From Thalassia testudinum (lineage: Eukaryota; Streptophyta; Magnoliopsida; Alismatales; Hydrocharitaceae), in contig JAZHRO010000039.1 of the NCBI GenBank assembly GCA_037157565.1, positions 47,988,001 to 48,052,000 on the forward strand: DNA of 64,000 nucleotides. The letters are read 5' to 3'. The notes below the pieces were generated by a model, which was not told the DNA's origin, searched no databases, and worked only from the letters and a program-made list of their open reading frames with translations. Below, piece after piece: positions 24,594 to 38,157 of this stretch. A program made the translations under genes and the position numbers. How positions within the stretch are numbered: the stretch's first letter is position 1; each line of letters starts with the position of its first letter.

Positions 24594-26951
24594 TGTTCGA
24601 TCGTTCTAATCGGGTTTTAAGATATGTGTTATAGTACAATGACAAAAGTGATGAAAACATTTAAATTTATAATCTTGAATTTGTGAGTCATTGGTCGTCT
24701 CGGAGAGCAAACAAATTCACAACTTAAATACTACTCAAATGAATATGCAATGAGGCACAGGAGCTTAATATAAAAAGAAATATATCATGCAATGGATATC
24801 ACTATCAATGCTAAAAAAAAAATGTAAGTGTCAAGGCAAACAATGGTTTTTTAACTAAAGTAAAGCCTTTCAATGCTTAGGCAATTTCTTCAACCCAAAG
24901 AGAGCCTCTCAAAGCCAAGCTACAAATGGTCCAGGACTCAACCAAAGAGCCAGCCCAAAGCAAGCCCAAAATCTAGCCCAAAATGCTCCCAAGGTCGGTT
25001 CAAAATCGGCCCAGATCCAGTTCAAGCGTGTCCACGTGTGTGCCGGTGTGCATGCACATTGAGCAGTGCTTAAAGGGGCGGGTTTCCTTAAATGTCCAAT
25101 TCTAGCTCCTTAACCAGGTGATGTGGGACTATTAAGTCCCTCTTCTTCCTTCATTCTTTGTCATCTTTGTGCCTTCATTGTAGCGAGAGGACAGCTACTC
25201 AATCGAGGAAAGATGGCTATTGGATGTTTAATCCAACAACCCAGATGGAATCCCACCACGAATTCGAGCGAGGAGAGGGTACTGCCTTCGCAGTTTGCTC
25301 ACTGGATATGGCTTGACGACGTCGAAGAAGACGACAACGACGGCAATCACCTAAAAACAAGCATACGAGCTTTTGGCCTCAATTAGATACCCAAAAATCT
25401 CTGCCATGAGTTGAATAAGGTGATGGTGGTGGTAATTCAGTGTGTGGTGGCCTGAAGAGGCTGATCGGATGTGGTGTTCGGCGGAGAGCTTGGTTAATCA
25501 AAAGCCTCAATTTCTTGTGGGCTTTTGATCCCCAAGTTCTCATGATGCTTGTGAGTTGAATGGAGAGGTGGGAGATGAAGTGTAGGCAGGGTTCGAGATC
25601 GCGGGAGCTCTCGCCGATCGTGGAGAAGAAGGAAAGGAATGGTAAGGAAACGGGGCTAAATCCTAGGTTTAAGGACCCTAAACTAACCTATGGGAAGAGG
25701 GGAAAGAGAAAGAGCTACTTAATTGGGACAAAGGGGGAGGAATTACGTTCGGTGTTGGTGGGCTGGACACGAGAATGATGAATGCTCTTGGGAGGGAATC
25801 AGCAATGAAGATGGGGCCAAGATGGCCTAACTTTGGTCGGCTAAGGTCGGAAAAAGATGAGGAAGAAGGTGGTGGTGCTGTTTTGGCTGGAGAATGCACG
25901 GATGAAGGAGAATGTGGAGGTCACTAGAGTCGGAGAAGGAGCAACCGTGGAGGAAGAAGAAATTATGACTGATTCTCGACTAATTTGTGCTTGAGAATAC
26001 CCAAACACTTATATAGAAGAGGATTTTGCATTGAATTGTTTCAAATTTGCAAGATTGCTTTGCAAATTTTGGCAACTTATATCTCGGGTATCTTGGTTTG
26101 CCAAAGCAAATTAGCACCAAATTGGATATGGAGGTTGGGTTTAATCAATTTGGCATGATATGAAGACCAATCCTACCAAATTTGGTGAGATTTGGTGGAG
26201 GATTGATGGAGCAAATCTTCAATCAAAGATCAACTAGTTGGGTTTGTTTTGCTGCTGCTGCTTGCCTTTTTAGGAATGAAGAGGAAGGCAGGGGCTTTAA
26301 TGTAAGAAAAATCAAAACCTAGGGTTTGTTTTGTAATAAACAGAGGCAAATGAGCTAAACTGCACATTGAGTCAAGATGAACTCTGATTGATTGAGCTCA
26401 AAATTTAGGGGTGACCTGACCCACGGAATCTAATGGTGACCTTAAATTTGGGTTTTGATGCAGTTTGATTGGGTAATTTACACTGTAGCCCAAGAATGAA
26501 GTAATATCCCACCAAAGTCTCTGTTTTTGGTCAAAATGGGTTCATTTGTTCAAAGTGAGTGTTCCAAACCTCATAGAATATTTTTCAATGATTTTTAGGA
26601 GGTTTAAATTACATTTATTTTCACCAAAACTGGTTCAATTGAAGTTAGGTTGTAATTAGGGTTTTTATTATTAAAATAATCTTCGCTTCTCAGAAAATCC
26701 TAATTTAGTTAGTTCAAGTCCACGCTTTGAAAAATTAAGTTCATTTGACCTCAGATTGGGCACTGATTCGCCCCTTAGTTAATCTACATTCGTGATTTCT
26801 CGTTAAAACAACATAATTAATGCAATTTCCTTTCTTCTTCTCAAATTCAACTTAGAACCTAATTACGCCCTTCTGATGGTCATTAAGGAGCATTTAACCT
26901 TGGAATTTGGCTAAATTAGGCTGATTATCACAAATGATGGCATTACCATCA
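24594..26951 (-). mobile_element. Solo LTR B6, Tat-like (minus strand, 2358 bp)
   Basis: A perfect 5-bp duplication TTGAG flanks it at 24589-24593 and 26952-26956. Its reverse complement starts TGATGGTAATGCCATCATT like the other B LTRs and has their tail motif at about 24691-24710. A TATATA box near 26010 is placed as in the other copies. No internal region remains, so it is a solo LTR. The open frames of 72-87 codons at 25123-25899 are inside it. Confidence 0.88.
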
Positions 26952-26956
26952 TTGAG

Positions 26957-28367
26957 CACAATCAATGTAAGATGAAATGTGTGAGATATCGGACATGGGA
27001 TATTTATTCACATGCATGGCTATCCTTGGAAAAAAAAAGAAAGATTTACGGAGTGGAGAGGAGAGGACCTCATGGGAGGAATGACTGTGGATCAATGTGC
27101 ATGATTGTCCTTGATGGAAAAACAAAAGAAAAATGAGGGATAAAAAAGGGAACTTGTACTAGCCTTCCAACCATTCAAGAAATAAGAGGATTCTAGGTTG
27201 GTGGATTGATTCATGATATTCTAAGCATTGGGTTCAAAGTTAGAAATGACTTTTGTGAAAAGAAAAAGAAGAAAAGGAAGACCATGGGTTATGGGTAGAA
27301 GTTAGGATATCTTTTTGGTCATACTATTGATTAGTGCTTACTAATTTTGCTTTATAGGCGATGATTGACTTATTGGATTGAGGTGTTATTGGAATCGTGA
27401 TTTACTTCACTAATAAGCTATACAGGGATGTAATCTCAATTTTTAATACACCAATTATGGAATTTCATAGGTGATTGGAAAAAAAAAATTATGAAGTATG
27501 ATTTGATTCCCATAGATGACCACGTTAAACTATTAGATATAATTTGCTTTTAATGTAATCATTAGTGATGATGGATTTCTACTTACCATTTTGTATGGTG
27601 AACTATTCACAACCATTCATAAGACATACTCGCATGTTAGGTTATTTTATTAAGTTGCACGAATGGAATCCAATGTGTACAAGTTACTTGTTTTACCTAG
27701 ATAGATGGTAAATGAAGTGTGCATTAAGGATGATTGTTTAGCATGCTGATGAGTATAGTCTCACATGTAATTAATTTGGATTCTTTAATATGTGAAAAAT
27801 TCTCATTTTGGTGAGGTACATTATTCACTTCATTTATGTTTTAATATGTCAACATCATTAGTTCAATAATACTATGAAGAATAATTTTGAGCACATGAGT
27901 ATGACTCATAAATTAATCTTTTATAATTTTACAATCTTTGACACCAATGAATTTTGATGGAGAAGTTACAAAATTTATGAACTATGAATTAGTCCAAAAG
28001 AGACCTATATCCTAGCTACGAACTGAACGGATGATTATCTCTGTAATGGCTGTTGCAGACGGAATATTCTGCACTACTCCCAACTTTTGACCTACCAAAG
28101 TGGTAGATGACTCAGTGCTGATGTCAATGAAAAAGAAATAAAGGTGATGAGAGGTAACCTCGTGTTTATCTGTAGTAAACATGGGATGACATGGGACCTA
28201 TCCGAGTCTAGATGGGGCTATCAGGTGTAGACAAGAAGGGAAATTATGAACAAGAAACATTTCATGATGATTATGATACATGCCTAATTATTTAAGTTTT
28301 ATTGTTAGATAATAATTTGATGATTTTGAATAATGATTCATGTATTAACCTTAATTAGTTTGGAGAG
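26957..28367. other. AT-rich intergenic DNA, nothing recognised
   Basis: No open frame or repeat boundary that I can support. The left end is the second copy of the diverged direct repeat that also flanks B6 on the left. It ends with the target duplication of B1. Confidence 0.4.
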
Positions 28368-30408
28368 AACTCAGATGATAACGTCATCATCAGCCATATC
28401 TAGCTTTAATTAGTCATAATCAAGGAATAAATGCTCCTACATAACTGCCAGGGAGACGTAATTCATTGCAAATCCATTATGAGAGATAGACATGAAAATA
28501 GGGGTAAAACTGTAGTTTTAACAGCACATCTCAATTTTTGAAAAAGCACGTGATCTCTCAAGGGTTAATCAAAGGTCAAATGGTCTTAAATGTCTAACAA
28601 GTGGGTCCGTGCAGATAGAAATGGGTTTTTCGTGAGTTTTGAGAATTAAATGACATCTGAAACCCTAAAAACAGACCTGCTTAATCTACTGAGGTTATGG
28701 TTAGGATAAAATCCACATAAATCCTCTAAAAATCATAGCAAAATATTCTCTAGGGTTTGTTATGCTTGATTTGACCATTGGAATCCAATTTGACCTAAAA
28801 CAGAGTCTCAGACAGATAGTTGCTCTAATTTAAATTTTTACATAAATTACCCAGTCAATGAATTGAAGAGAACTTCTCTAATCAATGAATCCCTTTCAAA
28901 ATTAGAAGGGAGATTCCTTAAAAAGTCCTCTTTTCAACGAATCCGATCTTGAGCCCAACAACCTTCCCAATCTCTCATGCGAACGCGTGAGAGATCCGGG
29001 CATCTCATAAGTTTCCTACTTCAGTAAGCCTTCTAAGCTTAGGAAGCTTACTTCCCAAGCTCTAACCGCTCTCTAAAGGCCTATAAAAGGATCCCCAGGG
29101 CCTACCTATTTTTTTCAGCAAGGTTTGGGGCCAAAACCCTCTTCAAAACTCCACCTCCGGCCTCGCTCCGCCTTAGCTCTGGCAAGCCTCTTCCTCTGTC
29201 GTCTCCAGCCTCCCAACGGTTAAATTGGGAGTGCCATTATCTTCGTCTCCTTCGTCCGCGCCTGGTGTGCCAAAAGCCAGGACTGTCCTTGCCTCTCTTC
29301 CTCGCCGTCCACCTCAATGGAGCACCTTCTTCCACGGCGCCAGCCTGCCAATGTCGGTTGCCAATCCTACCCCTTCATCTATTAGATTAGGGTTAGTTTA
29401 GTTAGTTTAGCATCTTAGGTTAGTTTTACACCCCAAAAATCCAAAAACAAACCCTCGACACTGTCGTTCACCTTCATCTTCCCCATCTTCGACCACTCCT
29501 CTGGATAGGCTCCTCCATCGCTACACCCATCCACATGCCTCGCCACAACTCCCAAAACCTTCGCTATGACTCCACTAATCAAACCCCTCTCCTATTCTGC
29601 TCCACCGCTCACCCAAACACACCCTCGAACAACTCATGTTCCTTCGTTCAGTTCCGACTCTGCCAGCCACCTACACGCATTTGCGTAGCATGCCACAACT
29701 GTCACTGCGTTTGCCGTCACACGGCGGTGCTACTAAACGTGTTTGACACGGTCGAAAGGCCTTATTTGCTTGTTTCAGGTGTTAGGTCAGAGCTCTGCCG
29801 CTGTCGCCATCTCCGACCTTGTTCTTCAAGCTTTGGGACTGCCCAGCCCCAGATGGAAGTCCTAAGGGCTGCGGAATCATCCCAGGAGTCTTCCTGGGTA
29901 GTCGATTAAAAGCTCCCTTTGCAGCAGTGCTCTAATTGGCAAAGAACTTCACCCGCAGCTGCATACGCAAAGATGGTGGGACATTTAGTCCCACCTCGGA
30001 AATCAGTGGAGCTGTAACCTTGAATAAAAGGAAAAAATGTTGAGGGTTGTTTGCCTCAACACTTGGGGGGTGAGGTCCCCCGCTCCCCTCGCATGCCCCC
30101 TGGCACTGTGCACGTGGGCCTAGTCCGACCTGGTTATGTGCCTATGCCTGCACACACCTCGGCTGTGATCCACGCCTGCTACCCTGGTCCCAGGTGCTCT
30201 CTGATCCGAAACCCGACTACCCGGTATTGTGCATGGCCCTAGGAGGGCGTGAAAGAGGAGAAACTAGAGAGAGGGAAAGAGAGAGAGCACACGGGGTTCA
30301 GGGGGGTTTTGCTCCATTGTGTAATGGCTAAGACTTAGCCGCATCTGAAGAAGAGTTCCCCCCTATGCATAAAGGAAAAGAGAAGAAGAGGAAGGAGAGT
30401 TGAAGGGA

Positions 30409-33126
30409 TGATGAGAACACCATCATGAATCATAACTAGCTCAATTTAGTCATTATCAAAGAATAAATGCTCCTACATAACCGCCAGAGAGCCCTAATTT
30501 ATTGCAATTCTATTCTGAGGGAAATATAAGAAACCATGATTAAAACTGTAATTTTACCATCATATCTTAAATGCAAAACAACCACGGGTTTTCTCAGGGG
30601 TTAATTAAGAGTCAAATGGCCTTAAATGTCCAACAAATGGGTTAATATAGACAGAAAAGTATTTTTGCGTGTTTTGAGAAGTAAATAACTTCTGAAACCC
30701 TAAAAATAGATCCGCTTAATTAACTGAGGTTCTAGTTAGGATAAAATTCACTTAAACCCTCTAAAAATTATAGAAAAATATTCTGTAGGGCTTGGTACCT
30801 TTAATGTGACCATCAGAACTCGTCTTGACCCAAAACAGAATCCTAGACAGATATTTGCCATAATTTGAATTTTTGCATAAATTACCTAGTCAAACTTGGT
30901 CAAAACCTAAATATAACTATACCATTGGATTCCTTGGGTCCAAATTAGATTTTTTCCAAAATTTGGGCCCAAGCTGAGATCATCTTGACCTAGTTTGCAA
31001 TTTGGTCCTATTTGACACTTTTATCTCACACTCATGCCCCTAACTTTTGAATTTCTTGTAAATAGCCTCCCAAATTTGTTGCCTTCTTCACAAATAGGTT
31101 CCCTCCGCACTCAACTCCTAATCCTAAAGCTCTGGCGACCTTCAAATGGGAAGATCTTCCTGATTTCTCGCTCAATCCCTTCCAAAATTGGAAGGGAGAT
31201 TCTTTATGGAGTCCTCTTTCCATTGAATCCGGTCTTGAGCCCAACAACTTTCCCAATCTCTCATGCAAATGCATGAGAGATTCGGGTATCTTTCAAGTTT
31301 CAACTTCGGTGACTTTCCTAGCTTGGGAAGCTTGCTTCCCAAGCTCAAATTGCCCTCTAGACCCCTATAAAAGGACCCCTAGACCTCGCCAAGTTCCCCA
31401 CGCTCAAATTTAGCTGGAAATCTCCCATGTTCCTCCCTCCTCTCCGGCCGAATAGCTCCTCGAGGTCCGACGATCTTCTTCGACCTCCCTCTTCGTTCGC
31501 TCGCAATACCAGCAGTGGATTCTCCTTCCTCGTTTTCCTCCGCATCGTGTCGTACCAGCCGATGCCTCTCCCTCCGTCGTCCTCGCTGTCTTACCCTCAC
31601 TGGAGCACCTTCTTTCGTGACACCGGCTTGCCAGAACCGACGCCGCTCTGCCCCTTTCGTCCATTAGATTAGGGTTAGTTTAGATCTTTTAGCATCTTAG
31701 GTTAGTTCCCTATCTAAAATCCCAAAAGCATCCCTTGACGCTTACGCAAGCCACCTTCATCCTTCCCTCCGGCTGCTCCTTTAGCGAGGCGTCCCCGCCG
31801 CTACACTCCTCCATCCGCCCTGCCGAAACCCTCTACACCTCCGCCTCGACTCCACGAACCAAACCCCTCTCTTATTTCGCCAATTCCACCTCCAAAACTA
31901 CCCATCGAACAAACCCACCTCTTCCGACCTAATCCGCCTTCGCCACGCTCACCCACGACTTCTCACTATATGCCACCACCACCACCACTGCATTCCTCAT
32001 CCACCGACGACCCTCTTAAGCTTTTTAACTGGGGCGAGAAGCCTGTATTCTTGCATTTCAGGTGCCAGCTTCAGCCGCCATTACCGAGAAGCTTCAAGCT
32101 TGCTCTAAGCTTGCTCCAGGTCTCGATAGCTCCAGGTTTCTGCTTCAGGAGATGCGGAACTCATCCCAAAACACGTGTGGACTAATGAATTAGGACACTG
32201 ACCGCCCTCGTGCCTCAATTGGACGAGGTTTCATCCACAGCTGTGCGAAGAGGAAGAGTGGGATTTAGTCCCACCTCGTGAAGAGAAGAGGTGGTGTGTG
32301 CGCATAAATTGATTTTCTCACCTTAGCTTATCGCCTCAAGTAACACAGGGGGGTGAGGTCCCCTGTGCACCCTTCACCCCTCTCCTGTGACACCTCCATG
32401 TGGGCCTGGCTCTGAACCTGATAACCCGCCTAAGCTATACTCACACCTCGGTTGAGACCCACGCTCGCAGCCTTGGTCCCGGGCACACGCTCTAATCAAA
32501 ACCTGAATACCCGGTTATCCCTGGAAGAGGAAGAGAAAGAAAGAGAGAGCGTGGGAAGGGGGGTTTTGTTCTTCCGTGCATTGGCTAACACTTAGCCAAA
32601 ATTTGAGCCCTTTCCCCTGTGCTTGAAGAAGAGAAGAAGAGGTAGAAGAAGAAGGAAGAAGACGGGCATAAGAAGAAGCCAAGAGAAAGAAGAGAAGAGG
32701 AAGTATAGTGCCCTCTTGGCACTGTAGCAGGGCTGACTTAAGCCGTCTGATTGAGTGCCTTGTTGCCTGATGAAGTGCACTGTGTACTAAAGTTTGCATG
32801 GTTGATACCATTCATTTATTTAGTAATTATTATGTGTATTTAAGCTAATAATTGGTGATTCAAATCATCATTATTTTGTCTTAGATGACTTTTTTCCTCA
32901 ATAGTTTCTTGATATACTCATGTGCTACATTGATTATTCGTTTTGAGTAATTATTATCATTAATTGTGCTCATTTACATTATTTATTGAGATTAGTGTGT
33001 GAATTCCTATCTGCTCCTTGTGTTTTCATTTCTGATATTCGAGTAATAAATTTTATTTGTTTTTCACGCTGATTCGATCTATACTACAACACGATGATTT
33101 TAAAACCCGTTTCAGAATGGCTAACA
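30409..33126 (+). mobile_element. Solo LTR B2, Tat-like, nested in B1 (2718 bp)
   Basis: Starts TGATGAGAACACCATCATGA and ends GGCTAACA. A perfect duplication AGGGA lies at 30404-30408 and 33127-33131, and both copies are B1 sequence. TATAAAAG starts at 31376, preceded by a perfect inverted repeat (31321-31344). It is the same length, within 2 bp, as B5. Confidence 0.93.
31321..31383 (+). promoter_or_regulatory. LTR promoter of B2: inverted repeat plus TATA box
   Basis: GCTTGGGAAGC (31321-31331) and its exact reverse complement (31334-31344) flank a 2-bp spacer, 31 bp before TATAAAAG. B1 (near 29040-29062, TATA 29082) and B5 (near 61600-61625, TATA 61646) have the same arrangement with small changes. 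Conservation across copies suggests a functional part of the LTR promoter. Confidence 0.55.
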
Positions 33127-33719
33127 AGGGAGAAGAAGAGAAGGCTTATGGTTGCCTTTTGTTATGATGTATGATTGCTAAGCCTGTTGTCTGAGGCACT
33201 GTAGCACAAGCTACTATTGGTTTCTTTGAGATAATTGATGGTTGAATGCTTGCTTAAACTTTAGAGGGTATAAGTGGTGATTCAAATCACCATTGTCTTT
33301 TATTTTTATCATCATATTCTTGAGATACATTGGATTTTATTGAATAACTAATGTGATAGGTTATTATCCATTGAAAATCTATACTTTGCTCAATTAATTG
33401 TGCTTATTTACATTATTTGTTGAGATTAGTACGTGAATTCCATATTTACTTCCAGCAAACGACCTCGGACTTCATTTCTGACATTCGAGTTATAAATTTT
33501 ATCTGTTGTTCGAGCTATTTTTGAAGAATTATTACTATGACGAATGCATCTTTTAAAACCTCAATCTAGCCATACAACAAACTCCCTGTGAGAAGGAAAA
33601 AAAAACAAGAAGAAAAGCAAAAAAAAGGGGACATAATTGATGGCTTAGGATTGATATTGTATACTTAGTCATTAAAAATGACTAATGCCATTGGTTGAGA
33701 AATATTTTTCAAGATCTAG

Positions 33720-34480
33720 TTAGATTAAGATTGGGGAAGGAAATTTCTAAGAGTTCCAGGCTTACTTGGAATCTACTTTCTTCTACTTAGAGATTAGATA
33801 AAATAAATCCTCTAGTTAGTTGCTTCTTTTCAAATTGGAATCAATTTTATGTCTCTTTGGATTGTGAACTATCTTTATTTCTTCCTCTATTGACGAAGTT
33901 TCAGTTATTTTCTTCATGATGAATGAATGACATCCATGATTAAATTGTTATGTTCTTGGGTCTTTAAAAAAAAATGGTATGGATGTTTATGTAAATTGAA
34001 CATCCTTTACAAAACCCGAGACGTGACAATTTTAGTTGACCAGGCTTTAGCTTTCGAAGCAAATAACCTTTGGAGCAAACTAAAGGATTATGACAGATAC
34101 ATTAATTAGGCAAAAATTTAATCTTCAAAAATCACAAATTTATTTCTACCTTTAAACCTTAGATGAAGAGGAAGAAGTAATCATCAATTTGCTACTAGTA
34201 CAATCTATAAAATCTAGTGAAATATATCTTGGTTGTCCAATTGTAGAGGATAAAAGGCATACTTTGTTAAAGAAAATGGTGGCTAATAAATGCAATGCCA
34301 AGCTGGTTGGATGGAAGTCTAGCTTTTATTCACGCTAGACATATGGTTCTCATCAAATCCTCCTTGACGTTGCTTCCTTCATAACTTATGGTTGCTCATT
34401 TATTTCCAAAAGATATTTATGTCATTAGGTAGAAGCAATTGCCAAGGACTTCTTGTTAGGATTTGAGGGGGGAAAATGAC
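33720..34480 (+). pseudogene. L1-type LINE fragment (end of reverse transcriptase)
   Basis: The plus strand encodes a plant L1 reverse transcriptase tail in broken frames. NLQKSQIYFSP-like text comes first (near 34115-34150), then IYLGCPIVEDKRHTLL and AKLVGWKS (34200-34320), and, after a one-base shift, RHMVLIKSSLTLLPS (34340-34390). The order 'N..KS..F, YLG.P, L.GWK, GR..LIKS.L' is the standard run from the thumb to the C-terminal part of plant L1 ORF2. Stops and frameshifts are present, and no poly(A) tail is visible at the end. The left boundary is uncertain. Confidence 0.65.
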
Positions 34481-35092
34481 ACCTATATCATAAAGTTTGA
34501 AATCAAATTGCAATTCTTTTAACTTTTTGTAAGAGCACTCAAAATAATGTAAATCATACTCTTTAATTATGTGTAATGAAAAATCACTACTTTTAGTCCT
34601 TATGGACCAAAACTATTAGCAAGTGTCAACATTGATAAGAAATAATAAAAATGCAATGAGTGGAATTAAGCATAATTAGATATAATTAAGAATAATTAAG
34701 GAAGCCTTGTACTTGGATAAAATTGAAATGAAATCGTGGTCCATGGAAGCCCATGGTTTTGAGATGACTTGGCAACCAAGGTGGATGTCACATCGTCAAA
34801 ATTGCATGGTTGGAAAGATGTGATTGGTTGGCTATGATGATTGCGTCGATGGTTAGGATGCAAAAGTTTAGTATCACATCACATTGTTAGTTTTTGAAAT
34901 CTTTAGGGGGCAAGGTGATATATCTTCCTCTCTTAAGCTTGTAATGTTAGTTTTGATGTAAGTTTCTACTTTGTCTTTTGCAATTTCTCACGTGTTTAAC
35001 TCCACTTGTTGGGTGATTGGAGTAAGCTTGTGGTAATGATCTAGTAGGAGGAAATGATGTCGGATTTCTACTAGATTTACCGTATGGGTTGC
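34481..35092. other. AT-rich intergenic DNA, nothing recognised
   Basis: No supported coding frame or repeat boundary between the LINE fragment and LTR A4. Confidence 0.4.
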
Positions 35093-36754
35093 TGAAATGA
35101 TCCTTCCCAAGGGTCGTTCGGGATTTTCCCAAAAGAGTAGGGGTGTAAGCGTAATTTTAAACTCTTAGGGTTTAAGTTTATGGGCTTTGCGGGAAAGTGC
35201 AAACCTTGTGGGGAAAATCTCACAATTTTTCCCTCTCTCTCTTCCCATACAACACACCCACTCACACACCCTCCTCTCTTTAAAACCCCATAACCCTCCA
35301 CCCTCTCCATCCCCACACCACCACCTCCACCTTCACTCCTCCACCAACCACCTGCTGGCGACCATCTCCTTCCCGTTCCCCTTGCGGCCACGAGTGGGGA
35401 AGGAGCGGAGCTCGAGACGGAGGGGAAGGAGAGAGGGAGAGCATGGGTGAGGGAGAGGGAGAGCGTGGGAGAGAAGGTGCGGCTAGAGGAGCTTGGGGGA
35501 GCTCAAGAGCGTGGGAGAGGAGATGCGGCTAAGGGAGCTCATGGAGAGGAGCTCTACGACCTCTTACAGCTGTGGCTCTGCGGGCGGAGAGCCGAGCGGG
35601 GAGAAGGCTCGCGAGGCATTCTGTGGAATCATTTTTTTGCAGTATCAGACATCTGAGACGCTATCCATACGTCTGGAGGAGCTTGGATAGATAGAGTGCA
35701 CATTTGTGGCCTATTCAAGGCCCAAATAGAGTCAGTTTTGCGCAAACGAAGTATCGTTCATTTCAGTTCGGAGTTCTCTACGTGTTTGTGTCACACGTAT
35801 GTTGTTTTGAACTCGTTTGATGTGTTTTGGCCAATTGTATAGGTCTCCAACCAGAAGCGTATACGAGGCCCATGGAGACGACGGGATCTGCTATTCGAGC
35901 CCCCATTTCACGCGTGTATCTCGGTAGAGTGGTTTTTCTTAATATTATGACTTAATTAGTCAAAGTGCACGTTATCTTAGAATGATTTGATTGAATCCTA
36001 GGATATGACATGAACCCTAAGGCAGAATTGAGTGAATGAACATTGCTTGAGTCACACAATCTATTCTGAAATGCATGTTAGAACCCTTAATACTAGCAAC
36101 AAATAGTTAAATGATGTGATGCTTCTTTCAGTTATTAAATCACGAGCAGCCTATTATATGGTTAAGAACCGGGATGTGAACAACGAGATATGCATGTCGT
36201 GAAACAAAATGAAATGAACACAATGTATGAATCCTATAGGAAACTAGAAGATGAACTCACGTATACGGAATGAATATCATATGTAGGAGGGAAGTGAGCT
36301 GGCCCTCGAGTACATGGTACCGAGGAGAGCAACTATCTCTTTTGTATAGAAAGTGAGCTCGCCCTCGTGTACGCGGTACCGAGGAGAGCTATCGTGAATT
36401 TAGTGTAGGGGGAGCTAGCCGCCCATGGGTTGAGACCCGGGGTTAGGAATGACCCCCTACAACGACTCTTGTTACTTTAGTGTAGGGGAGGAGCCAGCCT
36501 CCCCATGGGACCCAGGGTTAGAACTGGCTACCCTATATCGACTCTTGTTAGGCCCACTGGGCAAACTAAGATAGTCGGGCGAGGGTATGCAAACTGTTAA
36601 GGGGCGAGACCCCTGTTTGAGAGGGCGAGGCCCTATTTTGTCCTGTACTGTATGTTTGGGCGTACCCGCTAGCGGAAATGACTGACTGCGTGCTAGTGCG
36701 GGGTAGCTACCCGTGAGCTTACCGCACGTGCCGCAGTCACCGCTACGTTGCGAC

Positions 36755-38157
36755 TGACGTGCACTCGTGCATGTGTATTAAGAAGTATCGTTATAGTCGC
36801 ACTTGCAACGTCGGTTTTAAAGTAAAGAAATGGAGGTGAGTTCGAGTGTCGGTCTTAGGGAGGCGTGAAAATCAGATTTTTCTTATCACTTGTTGTCACG
36901 GAAAGCGCAGAGTCTTGCTTGCGAAAGGTGTGGTTGAAAAGCGAGAGAGAGATAGAGAGAGAGATTAGGGTTAGAGTTGTTTCTTGCTTGATTATGCAAC
37001 TTAAACAGGCAATAAAGTAAACACTGAACGAAAAGTAACTTCATTCATCATGCAGCTTTAGTTCACAACTTATAACATTAAATATATGCTTAAACAAAAG
37101 TAAAGGAAAGCTTAAAAGAGTGGAAGAAAGAGAGAGAGGAGGAGAGCGGCGAGGCAGCCACGACGGTGGAGAAGGCTCCGTCGGCGGCTCGTCGTCTCCG
37201 ACGATTACAAGAGGGCCTAAAGCTATCTAAGAGGGGGGTAGAGTAGTTGCAAGGGAAGTGAATGCCTTGAATGAGTGGTTAGAGGAGGTTTAAATAGGGA
37301 CAAGGGCTTTCTAAAAGAAGAAGGGGCTTTAGCGACGTCCAAGACGTCGCTAAAACCCTTCCAAAAGCGTCGGTGAAGCCCTCCAGCCCGCCGGTCACAC
37401 GCCCACACCGTTCTTCTTTGCGCCTGATCCGTGGCTGCTACGTGGGAGCCATCCGATCGAGGATCGGACGGCTAAGATCCTTCGTTGGGTGCGCTTGGAT
37501 CGCGCCTCAGGCACGCGTGCGCGCGGGCGTCGTCACCCGACGTGCGTGCTCGTGGGCACTCGTTGTCTGAGGGCGCGCCGCGTGGCGCGATCTCGGCCGC
37601 CCGCTGCTGATCGGGTGGCCCAATTTCGCCGCACGCTTCTTTGTCTTCAATTCTTCGCATTGCGCAGCTCGAACCCGCGTCGCGTGAGTGCGGGCGTGCG
37701 TGCTAACCGTTGCGCCACGCCCGCTGCTTTGTCACGGTGACCGCGGGCGGGCGCGCGATTCTCGACCGTCCAATCGAAGATCGACAACCGAGATTTGATC
37801 TCAGCTGAAGGAGGAAGTGGCGTGCGGTGAGCGGGGGGCGACGTGGCGCAACGAGGGCCGTTGATCATCAGATCAATGGTCAGAACTTCTTGGGCCCATT
37901 GTAGGAGCTCCGGATGTCGGATTTGGCCGATCTTGAGTCCGTTGGACTCCGTTCGTCGTTCTGAATCCATTCGCGTGGTCCGATTGTACATCTGAGGCTT
38001 GCTTTGACAAGTGCTTACACAAATGGCCATTAATATAGTTTTATAAGCAATCTTGGTATATGATGCATGCAATGCTCTATTCTACTTATGCTGTGCCTTT
38101 TATTCTTAAGATAGACCCTATTTAACGGAATTATCACCTCCATTTGCAGTGTTATCA
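36755..38157 (-). mobile_element. Solo LTR C, Tat-like, nested in A4 (1403 bp)
   Basis: Starts TG (36755) and ends CA (38157) with a perfect duplication GCGAC at 36750-36754 and 38158-38162. Joining the flanks restores the A-family phrase around GCGACTGTGACC. The tail motif in reverse orientation (about 36841-36865) puts it on the minus strand and relates it to B, F, G and J. It carries a tRNA-like segment, listed separately. Confidence 0.9.
37665..37717 (-). repeat. tRNA-like A and B boxes (SINE head or tRNA relic) inside LTR C
   Basis: On the minus strand, TGGCGCAACGG (37707-37717) matches a tRNA A box and is followed by TTAGCACGC. After about 31 bp comes GGTTCGAGCTG (37665-37675), close to the B-box consensus. 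The spacing is that of a real tRNA or a SINE head. The acceptor ends do not pair, so it is not a functional tRNA gene. Confidence 0.55.

Larger units (their letters stand above)
28373..33579 (+). mobile_element. Solo LTR B1, Tat-like, split by B2
   Basis: Flanked by the perfect duplication AACTC (28368-28372 and 33580-33584). The first base is mutated (AGATGATAACG for TGATGATAACG), and it ends CATACAACA. Its own sequence is 28373-30408 and 33132-33579, about 2.5 kb. A TATAAAAG box is at 29082-29089 and the tail motif at about 33450-33470. B2 is inserted 2 kb into it. Confidence 0.9.
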
